Shown here one piece after another: positions 9,400 through 22,271 of a stretch of 64,000 nucleotides of DNA. How positions within the stretch are numbered: the first letter of the stretch is position 1; every line of letters starts with the position of its first letter. A program made the position numbers and the translations under genes. This DNA comes from Mycoplasma sp. 'Moose RK' (GTDB taxonomy: Bacteria > Bacillota_I > Bacilli_A > Mycoplasmatales > Metamycoplasmataceae): NCBI RefSeq assembly GCF_015708155.1, contig NZ_JADDYD010000001.1:60001-124000 (forward strand). Direction: 5' to 3'. Below the pieces are notes generated by a model. It did not search any database. It was not told the origin of the DNA and saw only the letters and a list, made by a program, of their open reading frames with translations.

Positions 9400-9658
9400 T
9401 TATTTATTTATTATTTGATTATATAAATTATTGAATTGATCTAGTGTTTCAATTTTAGAATATTCAATTTGCGTAATGTTTGTGTTTCCAATATCGATTT
9501 TCTCAAACTTTTCTAAATTTTCAATTTTAAAATTATCGGGTTCAATTGCAAAATTAGGAAATAAATTCTTATAATTAAAGGTAAAAACAGTTATTTTTTT
9601 AGTTTTTTCATCAACATTTCAATACAAAATTTCATCATCAAAAATTTTTTTTGCTTCC
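9400..9658 (-). pseudogene. C-terminal fragment of the 485-aa exported protein
   Basis: The minus strand here encodes about 86 residues almost identical to the end of the gene at 4690-3233 (for example FEKIDIGNTNITQIEYSKIE). It then stops at TAA 9400-9402. The fragment starts abruptly at the right edge of the repeat, with no start codon or anchor. It shows that another copy of the protease operon, or its tail, once lay here. Confidence 0.7.
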
Positions 9659-10013
9659 GAAAGTTTGCTAATTTAATTTAAAATTTGATAATTGGCTTTT
9701 TTATGCCTTTTCTTAGGGCTAATTGTTATTATAAATTATTTGATTTGCTTATGGAAAAATGTTGATGAATTTTCTAAATATGCATATCAAATATATTCAA
9801 ATAAAAAAAAAAAAAAATGGAAAATAAAAGTTAAATGGCGAGGAAAAATTAGCTTTTTTATGTATAATTTAATTATATAAAAAATAAATTACTAAATCAA
9901 AACAAGTTTTGTTTCAATTACAGATTGAGTAAGAAACAGAATAAAAAGATTAGCAAAATTCTAATAATAAAAAATGAAACTAAGGGAATTTAATTAGTTA
10001 AAATTAACAAAGT
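9659..10013. other. Intergenic region upstream of mod; doubtful small ORF
   Basis: A possible plus-strand frame with a TTG start (9692-9880, 62 aa, one hydrophobic helix, then a Lys-rich tail) is too weak to call. It contains an A14 tract at 9803-9816. A TATAAT at 9863-9868 could be the -10 of mod. There is no good ribosome binding site before the mod ATG. Otherwise I see nothing here. Confidence 0.4.
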
Positions 10014-11691
10014 ATGCAAACAAAATCAACAATTTTAGAAAAATTTAAGCAACAAATCGAGGAAATTTCCTCAAAAGAATTAAATCTGGATCAAAAAAAA
10101 TTAGCATTCGAAATTCTTGAAAAATTTCCCGACAATAAACTTGAATATGTTTTTCAATTTATTTCTCAAAGAGTAAAAACTGGTTTTCGTTTTGATGCAG
10201 CACCCGAAAGTGATTCGGGGGTAGTCGCAATACTATCTAAAAATGAACAACTTTCTTTTACATTAGACACAAATAAGCCACAAAACACCCTTATTATTGG
10301 CGAAAATTATGATGCTCTCAAAAATCTTTTAGTCATCGAGAGAGAGAGAGAGAGAGAGCCACGCAAGTGGCTATGATGTAATTTACATTGATCCACCTTA
10401 TAATACTCAGGCTAGTTTTAATGAAGGAAATCAAGTTGCAAATGATAAAGAAAATATTTTGCCTTCAAAATTTATTTATCGTGATAAATATTCGCGAAAC
10501 GGCTGGCTAAATTTATTAAACGAGCGACTAAATTTAGCCAAAAATCTTTTAAAAGAGGATGGGCTAATTTTTATCTCAATTGATGACAACCAACAAGCCT
10601 ATTTAAAAATCTTAATGGATGAAATCTTTGGGGAAGAAAATTTCATCACAGATCTAATTTGACAAAAGAAAAACGAGGGTTCATCATCTGATTCCAAATT
10701 TATCAGAGAATTAACTGAATATGTAGTAGCTTATTCAAAAAATATTCAACAATTAATAACAAATACTTATATCCAAAATATCGATGATGGCTCATACAAA
10801 TTTTCCGATGAGCATGTTGAAAAAAGAGGAAGATATAAATTAAATCAACTTGATAGAAACGGCCTAACATGATCACATGGACTTGATTTCCCAATTGAGC
10901 ATAACAAACAAGTTTATTATCCAGGCGGATCTGAAGAAGATTGAAAATCAAGAAAACTTGGAAAACATGCCACCAAAGATTGGCGCTGACGCTGAAGCAG
11001 CCAAAAAGTTAAATGAGGAATTGAGAATGATTTTATTGTTTTTCAAAATGAAAAAGTCTATACAAAACAGTATCAATTTGTTGATAATGATAACCAAGAA
11101 ATAAAAAGAACTGCAAAATTTTCTAATTTAATACTATCAACTCACGGATCTAAGGGCACTCAGGAACAAAAAAATATTTTTGCAACCAAAGTCTTTGATC
11201 ATCCAAAACCCGTTGATTTAATTAAATATTTAATTAATTTGCACCCTAATAAAAATATAAAAGTGCTTGATTTTTTTGCTGGATCAGGAACAACCGGCCA
11301 TGCTGTTTGGGATCTTAATCGTCAAGACGGTGGCAATCGAACTTTTACTTTAGTGACAAATAACCAAAATAATATAGGAATTAATGTTACTTACGAAAGA
11401 CTTTTTCGGGTTGCAAATGGTTTTGGCACAAAAAATGAAAAAGTGGCTTGGTCTGAAAAAAATGAAGCTTATTGTACTAATCTAAAAGTTTTTGATATTA
11501 ACTATTTTGACACCAGCATTTTTAATTCTGAAATTGAAATTGAACAACTGACTAATTTACTCATGAAATTATTTCGCGAATTTAATATTAAAATTAATGA
11601 GAATGTTAGCGAAGGCAAATATCTTGAATTGCTTAATCATCTTTTAGCGCTAAAACCACAAAAAAGCAAGGAAAATGATGAATTTAACTAG
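10014..11691 (+). CDS. mod: Type III DNA methyltransferase (Mod), phase-variable, OFF here
   Basis: Mod subunit of a type III restriction-modification system; it should make N6-methyladenine. The order of motifs is DPPY (IYIDPPYNT, encoded near 10385), a central target-recognition region, then the SAM-binding motif VLDFFAGSGTTGHA (near 11266), which is the beta-class layout of type III Mods. Codons 1-115 are in one frame up to a GA tract at 10338-10358. The rest, from SHASGYDVIYIDPP to TAG 11689-11691, is in another frame. As written, translation leaves the frame and ends at TAA 10401-10403. One more GA unit, or two fewer, would restore a protein of about 559 aa. The start ATG 10014 has no clear ribosome binding site. 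The stop overlaps the start of res. Confidence 0.9.
10338..10358 (+). repeat. (GA)10 microsatellite inside mod
   Basis: Ten GA units plus G lie inside the coding region, just before the DPPY motif. With ten units the two halves of mod are out of frame by one base. Dinucleotide slippage would switch the gene on with 8 or 11 units. In the ON state the tract encodes an Arg-Glu run. Confidence 0.95.
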
Positions 11692-14050
11692 CGCCCAAAA
11701 TAAAGCTGTTGAAAATTTAGTTGAAACAACAAAGTCATTTCTCAAGCAAGAAATCAATTATAATGCAATTTACTTCAAAGCCCCAACAGGTTCTGGCAAA
11801 ACATTCATGATGCTAAATTACATTGATGAATTAATACAATGAAATAAATTTCATAGTAATCATGAGCTAGTTTTTGTAATTGTTACGCTATCTAGCGCTG
11901 AATTACCAAAGCAAATGGAAGAAAGTTTTGATGAATACAAGCAATTTATTAACAATTCTAATTTGGAGATTTTTCGAATTGAAAGCCCATCAAATTTAAA
12001 TAGAACATCAAAAATTGATAAAAATTATCAATTTTTTTCAAAGCCTGATTCAATTTATATTATGGGTGGTGCATCTTTTAAATCCAACTCAATTCTCCGG
12101 GAACAAGGAGCAATTGAGTTATTTTTAGCTGAAATTAAAAGAAAAAACCAAGTCTTAATTTATATTAGAGACGAAGCCCATATTGGTTCTAGTGTTAGAC
12201 TCAATGAAAAAGAAAAATCGTTTGAAACACAAATGCAAGCAAATGCAAATTTTATTCTTAAAATGACCGCTACCCCTAAAACTGATTTACCATTAATTGA
12301 ATTATCAGAAAAAGATTTAGAAGAAGATAATATTCAACTTCTTAAAAACAAAAAAGAATTTAATTTTGGTTTAAAAAGTGGTGGTGATTACAGTAATGAA
12401 GAAATTTTACAAATTGCCTGTGAAAAATTTAATAAAATCAAAGAAAAATACAATGATGATGTAAATGAACCAGGGTTAAAAGGAATTAACCCGGCAATGT
12501 TAATTCAAATCGACAATGATAGTGAAAAAGATATTGCAAAAAGGGAAATTTTTGAAAAAAATATTAAAACCATCATCAAAATCATTGAAAAAAATAACCT
12601 CAGTTGAGTTAAATATTTTGATAAAAACAAAAAAGAAAGCAGTTTAAGGCAAAAGGAAAATTTTTCCCTACGTGATATTTCCAAAAATATTTCCTCAGTT
12701 GATGTGATAATTTTTAAAATTGGTCCAGCAACTGGCTGGAATATTCCCAGAGCTTGTATGTTAGTTCAGTTAAGGAATATTTCTTCAACCAATTTGTCAA
12801 TTCAAACAATCGGGAGAATCAAAAGAAATCCTAATCCCGAATATAATTTTTTGAACAATTCAATTGCTTTAAAATATTTTATTTACAGTAATTTGGATCA
12901 AGAAGACAAAACTGTGCATAAACTTTTTTTAAAGGATAAATATAAGGATTATCGATTCATATCAGGCAATATTGAGTATTCCAATCATAAAAATAACTCT
13001 AAAAATATTGTTGACATAAAACAGTATGAAAAAAATTTTCTGGATAAATTTAGGCCTGAACTTGATAAATTTAAGACTGAATCTATCCAGAAAAGTAAGT
13101 TTTATGTTTCTTTTGAAAGTCTAATCAACAAGTATAAACAACAGTGAGAAGGTGATAAATTTATTATTGCTGGGTCAGAAAAGTTTGGTTCAGGAACGCT
13201 GATTACTAGAAAAATTTCAAATATTATTGAATTAGAAATTTTTCTAATCAAATTAAAAAATAATCTTAAAAAATATCTAACGCAACAAATTAGCAATTTC
13301 TTTGCAGAAATCAAAGCTAAACTTATTCAAAAACATAAAATAAATTCACAAATTTTAGAAATGATTCTGTTGTCATATTTTAGACCTGAATTTATTGGTA
13401 TTTACAATGACACTATTAATTCGCAGATTAAAAATGAGGAAATTAAGTACAAACTTAGTTTTGACGAGCCGTTGCCAGAGCAAATTGAGTTTGGCCCTGA
13501 AGGACGAATAATTGAACCTGATGAATATTTTGGTTACCGCAAAATCGGCAGCAAAAACAAGAAAGACGAACTTCTTTTAGATTCAGAAGCAGAAAAATTT
13601 TTTGCAAATGAATTAATAAAAATTAATAAGCAAAATGAAAAAATTAATTTTTGGGCAAAAAATTCGGCATATGGCAAATTAGGGTTTCAATATATAAAAG
13701 TGGAACAAATTGCGCAATCTTATCCTGATTTTTTAGTAAGAAAGGGTAACCACTTTTTCTATTTTGAAATTAAAAATTACAATGATTTTGATCCTAGCAA
13801 GACAAAATTGCTAATCGAGCATTATCAAAAATATCTAGAAACTCACATTAACAATCAAATTAACTTAACTTTAGTATTATGTTGAGTTAAAACCGATACT
13901 AAAGAACTATATTTTGCTGGCTCATCTACTTTGAAAGAGTTGAAGGAATTAATTGATTTTAATTTGTCATCTAACTCAAAAGAGGAATTTGAGAAAAAAA
14001 GAAAAGAAGAAATTCCTTCCCAAAATTTGGCAAAATTTTTTGAATTTTAG
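11675..14050 (+). CDS. res: Type III restriction enzyme (Res), 791 aa
   Basis: ATP-dependent restriction subunit partner of Mod. It starts at ATG 11675 (or 11678), overlapping the end of mod by 14-17 nt, and ends at TAG 14048-14050. Several internal TGA are Trp. Superfamily 2 helicase motifs are in order: Walker A APTGSGKT (near residue 36), DEAH (IYIRDEAHIGS), TATP (MTATPKTD), and the late motif GWNIPRACMLVQLR with QTIGRIKRN. Near the C-terminus PDFLV...FYFEIK has the PD-(D/E)xK nuclease spacing. The gene looks intact although mod is out of frame; Res of type III systems normally needs Mod to recognise DNA, so it should be harmless while mod is OFF. A strong inverted repeat follows. Confidence 0.9.
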
Positions 14051-14090
14051 TTGCTTAGCGTTAAAAATTACACTGACTTTAATTAGATTC

Positions 14091-14130
14091 AATTATCTTG
14101 TTTTTAAATTTTTTTCAAAACAAGATAATT
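14091..14130. terminator. Bidirectional terminator between res and the 5'-nucleotidase gene
   Basis: AATTATCTTGTTTT (14091-14104) pairs perfectly with AAAACAAGATAATT (14117-14130), a 14-bp stem with a 12-nt loop. It lies between convergent genes and so suits termination from both sides. Confidence 0.7.
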
Positions 14131-14167
14131 GCCAAATGAACTTATATTAACAAAATTCATTCTTATT

Positions 14168-16237
14168 TTAGGAGTTTTCTGTTGGCAAACCCTCCACAAC
14201 TTGTCCTGAATAAGTTGATTTATTAAGGTAATCAGACAAATTTCTTTCAAATTTCTTTTGATTGTTAAAATTTGAATTTTCAGTTCCTTTTTTGGCAAAT
14301 TCAATTAGGACATCAATAAATTTTCCGCCCTGATAAGCAAGTTCAAGTTTATCGTTGTTTTCCTTTTTTGTCATGTCAAGCATTGAATAACCATCACCAC
14401 CTTCTAGAATAAAATCATTTGTGGAAAGGTAGTAATATTTTTCAGGGTCAATCGGTTTGCTACCAATTTTAAAACTAGAAACATCAGGTGTTCAAACATA
14501 ATCGTTCCTTTTTGTGATTGGGTCAATTCCTTTTTCAACCTTTACTTTATATGAAACATTTGATGAAAGTTGTGAAAACGCACCGGATTTTGCTCGAGAA
14601 AGACCGTGTTTTAAAACTTCTATCAAAATTTTTCCTTTAATTCTGACACTCGAGATCAAATTTCCAAAAGGACTAACACTCAAAGCAACTTCCCTTGTAA
14701 TTTCACCTTTAGCAAAATTTGCACGCAAGCCGCCGCCATTTACTAGCCCAATTGAATTATCAGGTTTTGCATCTTCTCAATTATTATGAGATTTTGTTGA
14801 TTCTTGCTTAACAAAATCTCATGCAAAAGCATCAGCAGCAAAAACACCAAGTGAAGTTGGTTTAATTCTCCCAATTGAAAAGTTAGTTTCACCAACTTTT
14901 TGGGTTGTTGTGTGCTCAAATTCACCAGGCGAATTAAACACAACAACCTTGTTTTCTTTATCAAAAGCTTTTTTTAGTTTTTCAACCAACCTGCTTGGTA
15001 AGTCGCTGTTGTAAATTTCAATTTCGCTCATATTCCTCAAAACTTGGTGAACTTCAGCAATTTTACCAGTTTTTGTGTCAAAAACTAAGTCAATATCACC
15101 CAAAAATTTTGTGTAATGGCTAGTTTGACTAATATAAATATTTTTTTCTTCAGCCGCTTTTTTATTAATAGGAACATAAGTGTGGCTGTGTCCGTCAAGG
15201 ATTAAATCAAGTTCTGGATCAGCGTTTTGCGCTAGATATTCGGAAGTTCATTTTTCTTCATTTCTGTCAGTTCCAAGGTGGGTTGTAGCAATGATGAATT
15301 TAACTTCAGGTTCAGCTTTTTTTATTTCAGAAATCACTTCATTTGCTGATACGGTTGGATCACGAAATTCAACTAACTTTGAGTTTCGTGGGTGCGAAGT
15401 GAAAACAGTATCAGGGGTGGTAATTCCGAAAATTGCAACCTTGATACCACTAATCAACTCCTTAATTATGTAGGGTTTGAAAACTCTTTTTCCGACCCTA
15501 CTAGGGTCATAACCCTCTGGTTTTTCAGCTTCTTTTTCAAAATTTTTTCAATAAATATTAGCTGAAATAAAGGGTGTGCTAGCACCATTTTTCAGAGCAG
15601 TTTGTTCTTTGTCCAACTCTAAAAGATAATTTAGACCGTAGTCGAACTCATGGTTTCCAACTGCTACTGAGTCATAGCCAATAAATTTTGCAATTTGTGA
15701 AATAGTTTTTCCTTTGTCAGAATCAGAAAGTGGTAATCCTTGGATTAGATCACCAGCTGAAAGCACTAAATCCTTGTTTTTTTCAGCTAAATATTTTGAA
15801 AAATCTATCATTCCAATATATTTGTTAAATTTACCGTCATCAAATTGAAGTCGACTATGCTCATCATTTGAATGAAAAATTTTTATAGTTCTTAATTGTG
15901 AATTTTCTCGTTTTTCAGCATCACGAAGTTTTTTAAATAGATAGTTGTATTCTTGAATTAAAGGTTGTAGAACCTTGTGTGATTCAAAGTAAAGATCAAA
16001 AATTTGCTGCTCAACAATATTTTTTTTAGTCTCATCAGTCTCTTTTTTGTAATTTGCCTTTAAATTTTCTAATTTTTTGGCAAATTCAGCAATTTTTGAG
16101 TTATAAATTTTGTTATTTTCAAAATATTGCTCTCTAATTTTTGCAGCCTGCTCAGTTTTAAAAGTGCAACTACTCAAAAAAATAAAAGTAGACGGTACCA
16201 AAAGAACCGTCCCTAAGATTAAATTTCTAAATTTCAC
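14168..16237 (-). CDS. 5'-nucleotidase family lipoprotein, 689 aa
   Basis: Surface lipoprotein of the UshA/5'-nucleotidase family. It should release phosphate from extracellular nucleotides or related esters and so feed nucleoside uptake. It starts at ATG 16237 with a signal peptide and lipobox (FIFLSSC, Cys24), followed by a coiled-coil-like linker to about residue 115. The calcineurin-type metallophosphatase motifs are present: FHSNDEHS, GDLIQG, GNHEFDYG, TTHLG and DGHSHT. The C-terminal nucleotidase domain has NGGGLRA and a late EGGDGY. It ends at TAA 14168-14170 near the terminator at 14091-14130. A -10 box (TATAAT) lies at 16289-16284. It fits functionally with the BMP/ABC nucleoside-type importer and Tdk at 51-58 kb. 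Confidence 0.88.
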
Positions 16238-16590
16238 TAATTTCTCCCATTTTTATTAAAAATCAAAAAGTTAAAACATTCTTATTATAAACAATTTTTT
16301 CAAAATTTTTCTATTTTTTTTATGAAATGGAAAAATAAGAATAAAAATCAAGTTTAATTATTTAAAATTTTTTGACTAAATTTAAACATTTTTTTATAAA
16401 AAATCAAGAGAAATAAAATTTAAAAAGTACTAAAAATAGTAGGGTTTGTGAATAAACCATTTTTGTGACTTGATAAGTGAAAAAATTTAGGAAAAATCGA
16501 CCAATTTTCCACTAAAAATTCATTACTTTTAATGATAATTTTGTCAAATTTTAATTAAATATATTTTTTACAAAATAACATATATATAAA
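16238..16590. other. AT-rich intergenic region
   Basis: It contains the promoter of the 5'-nucleotidase gene (TATAAT at 16289-16284, minus strand). Beyond that there are only A/T runs. No reading frame or stable structure stands out. Confidence 0.5.
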
Positions 16591-16618
16591 AAAAAAAACG
16601 CAAAAGTTTGCGTTTTTT
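16591..16618 (-). terminator. Terminator of gap
   Basis: The stem CGCAAA/TTTGCG (16599-16604, 16607-16612) is flanked by A and T runs. On the minus strand the transcript ends in a U tract. It lies 24 nt after the gap stop codon. Confidence 0.8.
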
Positions 16619-16641
16619 ACTTATATTATTTTTAAAAAATT

Positions 16642-17682
<1,041 letters not shown>

Positions 17683-17834
17683 TTAAGATTTTCGTTTGTT
17701 TTGCTGAAAAAACGTAAAAATCTTAAATTTTTTGTTTAATTTTACCACTTTAAGGAAAAATTGTATTAAAATTTATAAAATTAATTAGATGCTGAATATT
17801 GAATTCAGATATTTTTACCAAAAGAAAGGTTTTT

Positions 17835-19763
17835 ATGGACTATTCTGTCGAAAAACTTAAACTTTTAAAGGGACTTGAAGCTGTTCGAAAACGCCCCGGA
17901 ATGTACATTGGATCCACTGATATAAACGGTTTACATCAGTTAATTTGGGAAATTTTTGACAATGCTGTTGATGAAGTTATTGCCGGATATGCCAACAAAA
18001 TTTTAGTTACTATCAACCCTGATAATTCAGTTGAAATCAGTGATAATGGTCGTGGAATTCCAACTGAAATTCACAAAAAAACCGGTAAAACCGGAGTAGA
18101 ATTAGTTTTTAGTGAATTACATTCTGGCGCAAAGTTTTCTGCTGAAGTTTACAAAACAGCTGGCGGCCTCCATGGTGTGGGCTCTTCAGTTGTCAACGCA
18201 CTTTCTGAAAAATTGGAAGTTTTTGTGAGTAGGGATAAAAAATTATTTTACACTTCTTTTGTTAACGGGGGAAAAATTGAAACCAAAACAAAAATTATTG
18301 ATTCAACTACAAAAAAAGGAACAAAAATAAAATTTTTACCTGATTTTTCTGTTTTTTCACATAAAGAATTTGATCCTGAAATGATTTCAACAAGATTGCG
18401 TGAGACTTGTTTTTTAGTAAACAATTTAAAAATTGAATTTTGTGATTTAAGGAATAATACCAACGAAACTTTTTACTTTGAGAATGGAATAAAAAGTTTT
18501 GTTGAATTTTTAAACAAGCCTTACACCAAAATTCATGATGAAATCATCAATTTCAAGGACAAAAAACAAGAAATTATTGTCGAGATTGCTCTTCAATACA
18601 ATGAATCTCAACAGGAAAATTTAATTTCTTTTGTTAATAATGTTAAAACAAATTTGGGCGGCACTCACGAAAATGGCTTTAAATCAGGACTTCTTAAGGC
18701 TCTAAATACTTTTGGTCAACAAATAAATGTGCTTAAAAATAAACAACTTTTTGAATTTTCTGATGCAAAAACTGGCTTATCAGCAATTTTGTCACTTCGA
18801 ATTCCTGAACCAATTTTGGAATTCGTTGGGCAAACTAAAAATAAATTAGCGACAACTTTGGCAAAAAATGTTGTGGAAGAAATCGTTTTCACAAATTTAA
18901 TGACATTTTTTGTACAAAATAAAGAAATAGCAATAAAAATTTTAAATTTTTTAAATGAAATTTATCGTCAACGCCAGCAATCAAAATTGAACATTATTGA
19001 GTCAAAAACTTCAAAATCTGTGGGTAAAGAAAGAAGAATTTTATCTGGAAAATTAACTCCTGCTAACTCAAAAAAAGCAATGAATTGTGAACTTTTTTTA
19101 GTTGAAGGTGAATCGGCTGGAGGCTCTGCTAAATTAGCAAGAAACCGTGAATTTCAAGCAATTTTGCCCTTAAAAGGTAAAATTGTAAATGCACAAAAAA
19201 CAAGATTAATTGATCTTTTGAAAAATGAAGAAATTATTGCTGTTATCAGTGCATTAGGTACTGGAATTGGGCAAAATTTTAGCCTTAAAAATTTAAAATA
19301 TGGAAAAATTATTATCATGACTGACGCTGATAATGACGGTGCCCACATCCAAATTTTAATTTTAACCTTTCTTTTTCGATACATGCGCCCTTTAATTGAA
19401 AACGGTTTTGTTTACATCGCTCAACCTCCTTTGTACCGAATTAGCGCCAAAAATAAAGATGATATTTATCTTTGGGATGAAAAAAACCTTCATAAATACA
19501 CAAAAACTGGTCAAGACTTGCAAATTCAGCGTTATAAAGGGCTTGGTGAAATGAATGCGTCACAACTTTGAACGACAACAATGGATCCTAAAACTCGCAC
19601 TTTAGTAAAAGTTTTTATTGATGACTTGCAAGAAGTTGAAGAAAAATTCACAATTTTGATGGGCGATCGTGCTGATTTGCGAAAAAACTGAATTGAGGAA
19701 AATGTTGATTTTTCACTTGAAGATTCATTTATTGAAAATTTAAAAGGATCAATTCATGAATAA
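17835..19763 (+). CDS. parE: DNA topoisomerase IV subunit B (ParE), 642 aa
   Basis: ATPase subunit of topoisomerase IV, which separates linked chromosomes together with ParC. I chose ATG 17835, which has AAAGAAAGG six bases upstream, over an in-frame TTG at 17799. GHKL ATPase motifs are [16 protein letters not shown] and [15 protein letters not shown]. The Toprim domain has [11 protein letters not shown] and [11 protein letters not shown]. The C-terminus has [12 protein letters not shown]. The length fits ParE/GyrB. Adjacency to parC, whose ATG overlaps the parE stop by 8 nt, argues for ParE over GyrB. It is first in the apparent operon parE-parC-ileS-lspA. Confidence 0.93.
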
Positions 19764-22269
19764 AAATAAATTTAATACCGTTGTTGATTCAAATTTGGAA
19801 AGAATTTTAGCCCAAAAATTCACTCGTTATTCCAAATATATCATTCAACACCGTGCAATTCCAGATGTCAGAGATGGTTTAAAGCCAGTGCAAAGACGAA
19901 TTTTATATTCAATGTGGCAACTTGGGCTTAAAAACAGTAAAAATTACAAAAAATCAGCCAGAGTTGTTGGTGATGTAATTGGTAAATATCATCCGCATGG
20001 CGATTCTTCAATTTATGATGCTCTTGTAAGGATGTCTCAAGAATGAAAAATGAATGCAACTCTTGTTGAAATGCATGGAAATAAAGGTTCAATTGACGAT
20101 GATCCAGCTGCTGCGATGCGTTATACTGAAGTCAGGCTTGCTGAAATCAGTACACATTTGCTTGAATTAATTTCTAAAAATGTTGTTAGTTTTTGTCCAA
20201 ATTTTGATGATAGCGAAAAAGAACCAACAATTTTGCCAGCAATTTTTCCTAACTTGCTAGTTAATGGTGCAATTGGAATTGCAAGTGGTTTCGCTACTGA
20301 AATTCCGCCACATAATTTAGTCGAAGTAATTGATGCAACCATTTTGATGATCACAAATCCTGGGATTACTGTTGAAGAAATTAGTAAAATTATTTTAGGT
20401 CCTGATTTCCCTACAGGCGGAATTGTTTACGGAAAATCTGGGATTTTTGATGCGTTTAAAACTGGAAAAGGGAAAATTAAAATTTCTGCAGATTACAAAA
20501 TTATTGATCAAAAAGAACAAAAAATTATTGAAATCACATCTATTCCTTATGGAATTTCAAAGGCAAGTTTGATCCAACAAATTGATAATATTCGTTTTGA
20601 AGAAAAAATTTTTGGAATTAAAGAAGTTATTGATCAATCAGACCAAAAGGGAATTTTAATTTTTATTGAATTAGAAAAAGATGCAAATCCAGATTTAATT
20701 ATTAATTATTTATTACAAAAAACTGACATTCAAATTTCTTATTCTTATAATTCAGTTGCAATTTGCAATAACTCTCCTAAACTTTTATCAATAAAAGAAA
20801 TGATTTTTTATTTCCTTGAGCATTTTAAAAAAATCAAACTTACTGAATTTGATTTTGATCTTTTAAAAAGTAAAAAAAGACTTGAAATTGTTAGTGGTTT
20901 TCTTAAAGTTGCTGAAATTACAGCTGAAGTTATTAAAGTTATTCAAAATTCAGACAATTCAAAGGCTGGCGTAATTAAAGATTTAATGAATTTTTTTAGT
21001 TTTACAGAAATTCAAGCCGAAGCAATTGCGACAATGAGACTTTACCGTTTGTCAAAAATTGAGCAAAAATACTTTTTAGATGAAGCGAATGATTTGAGCC
21101 AAAAAATTGCTGAAATTACTGAATTGATCGAGAATACAGACAAATTTAATGACCATTTAATTTCAATTCTTAAAAGTTTTAAAAAAACTTATGGCACACC
21201 TAGAAAAACAAAAATTATTGACTCTGATTTGAAAATAAAAGTGAATCACAATGAACTAATTAAGGATGATTTTTTTTACTTTTGAGTAACAAAAAATGGG
21301 CTTTTCAAAAAAATGAGTCTAAAAAATTCAACTAATGATGAAATAATTAAAAATCAAATTCCCGAAGACGATTATTTTGTTTTTCAAAATAAAATAAGTC
21401 AAAAACAACAGGCATTTTTTATTACAAACAAAGCAAATGTTGCAGCTTTTCCTGTTCACAAAATTGAGGAGTTAAATCAAAAACAGCCTGCAAATAATTT
21501 AAGTATGATTTTTGGCTTTGGTAACACACAGCAAATAATTGATAGTTTTTTTTGTGAAAATTTTGAAAAAAATCAATTTTTCTTACTAGTCACTAAACAA
21601 GGATATGTTAAAAGAGTTTTAGCAGAACAATTATCAGCCTTCAGATCCAAAAAAATGCAAAATATTTTCAAACTAAAAGAAAATGATGAATTAATTAGCG
21701 TGTTTTTAGAAACAAAATTGAAAAATCTTGTTGTAATAACAACGCAAAATCGAGCTTTAAAATTTAGTGTTTCAGAAATTCCAGTATACTCCAAAAATGC
21801 ATCAGGAATTAAGGCGATCAGGATGTGAAAAAATGAGCAAGTTGCAACCTGCCAACTAATTCAAACAGATGATTTTCTTGTAGTAATTGACGGATATTCG
21901 CGGTTTGAAAAAATTGATACATCCATTTTGCGCTTTGATAATCGCGCTGCTTCACCAAAAAACTTTAAAACAAAACTTGATTTCTCCTTAGAACCAAAAG
22001 ATATAGAAATTTTCAATCCAAATTTACTTGTTTTTGAGTTTGGAGATTCAATTAAAATTTTTTCAATTGATGAATTTTTAAATTTAAAAGCTGATTCTAA
22101 AAAAATTTATAAACTATTTTTACCAATTGGCAAAAATAGTTTAGTGCAAAAAGAACAAAATTTAAAGAATAATTTCGACGAAACTACTTCTAGCTTGAAA
22201 GAAAAATTAGAGGAAATAAACAAATTCGATGTTAATTCGATTCTAAAAAAATTGGAAGAGGATATCTAA
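19756..22269 (+). CDS. parC: DNA topoisomerase IV subunit A (ParC), 837 aa
   Basis: Breakage-reunion subunit of topoisomerase IV. It starts at ATG 19756, inside the last codons of parE, and ends at TAA 22267-22269. The N-terminal winged-helix region has the quinolone-target motif [20 protein letters not shown] and the catalytic Tyr in AMRYTE. The EWKMN...[13 protein letters not shown] version is ParC-like rather than GyrA-like. The C-terminal beta-propeller part is present but lacks an obvious GyrA box. Three TGA codons must be Trp, for example in SQEWKMN. Only 2 nt separate it from ileS. Confidence 0.93.
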
Positions 22270-22271
22270 AA

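Larger units (their letters stand above)
8452..9658. repeat. Large direct repeat, copy 2 (about 1.2 kb)
   Basis: The second, longer copy of 2457-3491, in the same orientation. It keeps about 172 bp lost from copy 1 (the end of the permease remnant) and has small indels, for example one or more extra TTTA units near 9400. Its right edge cuts the 485-aa paralogue after its C-terminal 86 codons. Recombination between the copies would remove or duplicate about 6 kb containing the protease operon. Confidence 0.8.

Noticed and set aside
9692-9880. Possible 62-aa membrane peptide
   Set aside because: TTG start, no ribosome binding site, an A14 tract in the coding part and a position beside repeat junctions; too weak to call a gene.
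10703-11104. Alternative small frames in the middle of mod
   Set aside because: The mod frame is continuous through this area with TGA as Trp and gives a sensible target-recognition region.
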